A stretch of 10,274 nt of DNA, from assembly GCA_017430945.1 (NCBI GenBank), contig JAFRMB010000136.1, forward strand, positions 1 to 10,274. Direction: 5' to 3'. Of this stretch, positions 9,661 to 10,274 are shown piece by piece (the first letter of the stretch is position 1; the number at the start of each line of letters is the position of its first letter). The position numbers were made by a program, and so were the translations under genes. The notes beneath the pieces are model-generated. The model was not told the origin of the DNA, ran no database searches, and saw nothing but the letters and a program-made list of their open reading frames with translations. Source of the stretch: Clostridia bacterium. Its GTDB lineage: Bacteria > Bacillota_A > Clostridia > Christensenellales > Aristaeellaceae.

Positions 9661-10274
9661 TTACTCGCCGAAGGGTGCGTAAGCGCCGTCCTTGATCACA
9701 TAGGCATTGGGAAGCTTGTTCACCTTGCCGTCCGGGGTCCAGGTCATGTCGCCGGTCAGGCCGACATAGTTCAGGGTCGCGAACTGCTCGATCAGCTTCT
9801 CGCAGGCGTCCTCGGGAGAGGTGGAGCCGTCGATGCCGGCGTTCAGGCTGGCGTTGTACAGCGCATACACGGCGTCATAGGCATCCGCGGCAAACTGGTT
9901 CGGGGTGTCGCCGCCGGAGACCTCCTGGTACTTCGCAACGAAGTCCACGGTGTGCTCATCGGTAGAGTATGCGGAGAAGGGCGTCAGCAGGATGACGTCG
10001 TTGGCCAGGGCGGCGTCAAAGCCTTCCATCGCCAGGATGCCGTCCATGCCGTCCACGCCGAAGAACACCGGCGCGAAGTCCATGGTCTTCGCCGTCGCAA
10101 GGATCAGGGAAGCGGGGGTGTAGTAGATGGGCAGGAACACCAGATCGGCGCCCGCGTCCTTCGCGGCGGCCACCTGAACGGAGAAGTCCGTGGTGTCGTC
10201 GGTGAAGGTGGTCTCGGACACGATCTCCAGGCCGAGCTCGGCGCTCTTGGCCTTGAAGTTCTGGTAGATGCCGG
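9661..10274 (-). CDS. livK: Branched-chain amino acid-binding protein, C-terminal part (cut by window edge)
   Basis: Extracytoplasmic solute-binding component that delivers the amino acid to LivH/LivM. Only the last 203 codons are inside the window; the frame is open to the right edge, so start, signal peptide and the first lobe are missing. Visible features of the Peripla_BP_6 type I fold: GIYQNFKAKSAELG at the edge, TDDTTDFSVQVAAAKDAGAD (a typical helix and turn), LVFLPIYYTPASLILATAK, PVFFGVDGMDG, and the end part GLTGDMTWTPDGKVNKLPNA followed by YVIKDGAYAPFGE. A GTG within the frame at 10221 is not the start, since coding sequence of the same type continues upstream. The gene sits at the 5' side of livHMGF, as usual. 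The ligand could be Leu/Ile/Val or another substrate of this broad family (for example an amide or other amino acid); the visible half does not decide it. Confidence 0.95.
   Translation of the reverse strand, partial: GIYQNFKAKSAELGLEIVSETTFTDDTTDFSVQVAAAKDAGADLVFLPIYYTPASLILATAKTMDFAPVFFGVDGMDGILAMEGFDAALANDVILLTPFSAYSTDEHTVDFVAKYQEVSGGDTPNQFAADAYDAVYALYNASLNAGIDGSTSPEDACEKLIEQFATLNYVGLTGDMTWTPDGKVNKLPNAYVIKDGAYAPFGE

Overview
The window is ordinary bacterial chromosome, and every gene is on the minus strand, so transcription runs from high to low coordinates. It holds two co-directional operons: the end of a branched-chain amino acid (LIV/HAAT-type) ABC importer operon, and most of an F1Fo ATP synthase operon. 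The DNA is GC-rich. Shine-Dalgarno sites are strong (AGGAGG or GGAGG 7-9 nt before most starts), genes are tightly packed with 4-nt overlaps, and the one clear promoter looks sigma-A-like. With the ATP synthase sequence types, this suggests a GC-rich, probably anaerobic member of Bacillota (Clostridia-like). That placement is inference; the sequence alone does not fix a genus.

Region 1 (10274-5981): livK (start outside the window), livH, livM, livG, livF. The binding protein captures the amino acid outside the membrane, LivH and LivM form the channel, and LivG and LivF are the ATPases. A 133-nt gap between livK and livH holds two consecutive stem-loops, which probably let livK mRNA be more abundant than the rest.

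Region 2 (5980-5623): the only substantial intergenic stretch. It has a very stable 14-bp-stem hairpin, probably the liv terminator, then about 150 nt with nothing recognisable. An abrupt AT-rich island (roughly a quarter GC) follows, carrying a promoter (TTGAGC, 17 nt, TATAAA) that faces the atp genes.

Region 3 (5622-1): atpI, atpB (a), atpE (c), atpF (b), atpH (delta), atpA (alpha), atpG (gamma) and the first 190 codons of atpD (beta), in the classical order; atpC would lie beyond the left edge. Fo subunits a, b and c make the ion-driven rotor and stator, delta and b form the peripheral stalk, and alpha, beta and gamma form the catalytic head and shaft. atpB starts with TTG and atpF with GTG, while atpE has ATG with a strong SD, which fits the need for many c copies per a and b.

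The most notable signal is in the c subunit. Besides the usual helix-2 glutamate (E69) it has a second carboxylate, E36, where the Na+-binding glutamine of the Ilyobacter/Propionigenium c-ring sits. This is the two-carboxylate pattern described for the Na+-driven Fusobacterium nucleatum c-ring, so the enzyme may be Na+-coupled. I found no mobile element, CRISPR array, RNA gene or unknown multigene system.
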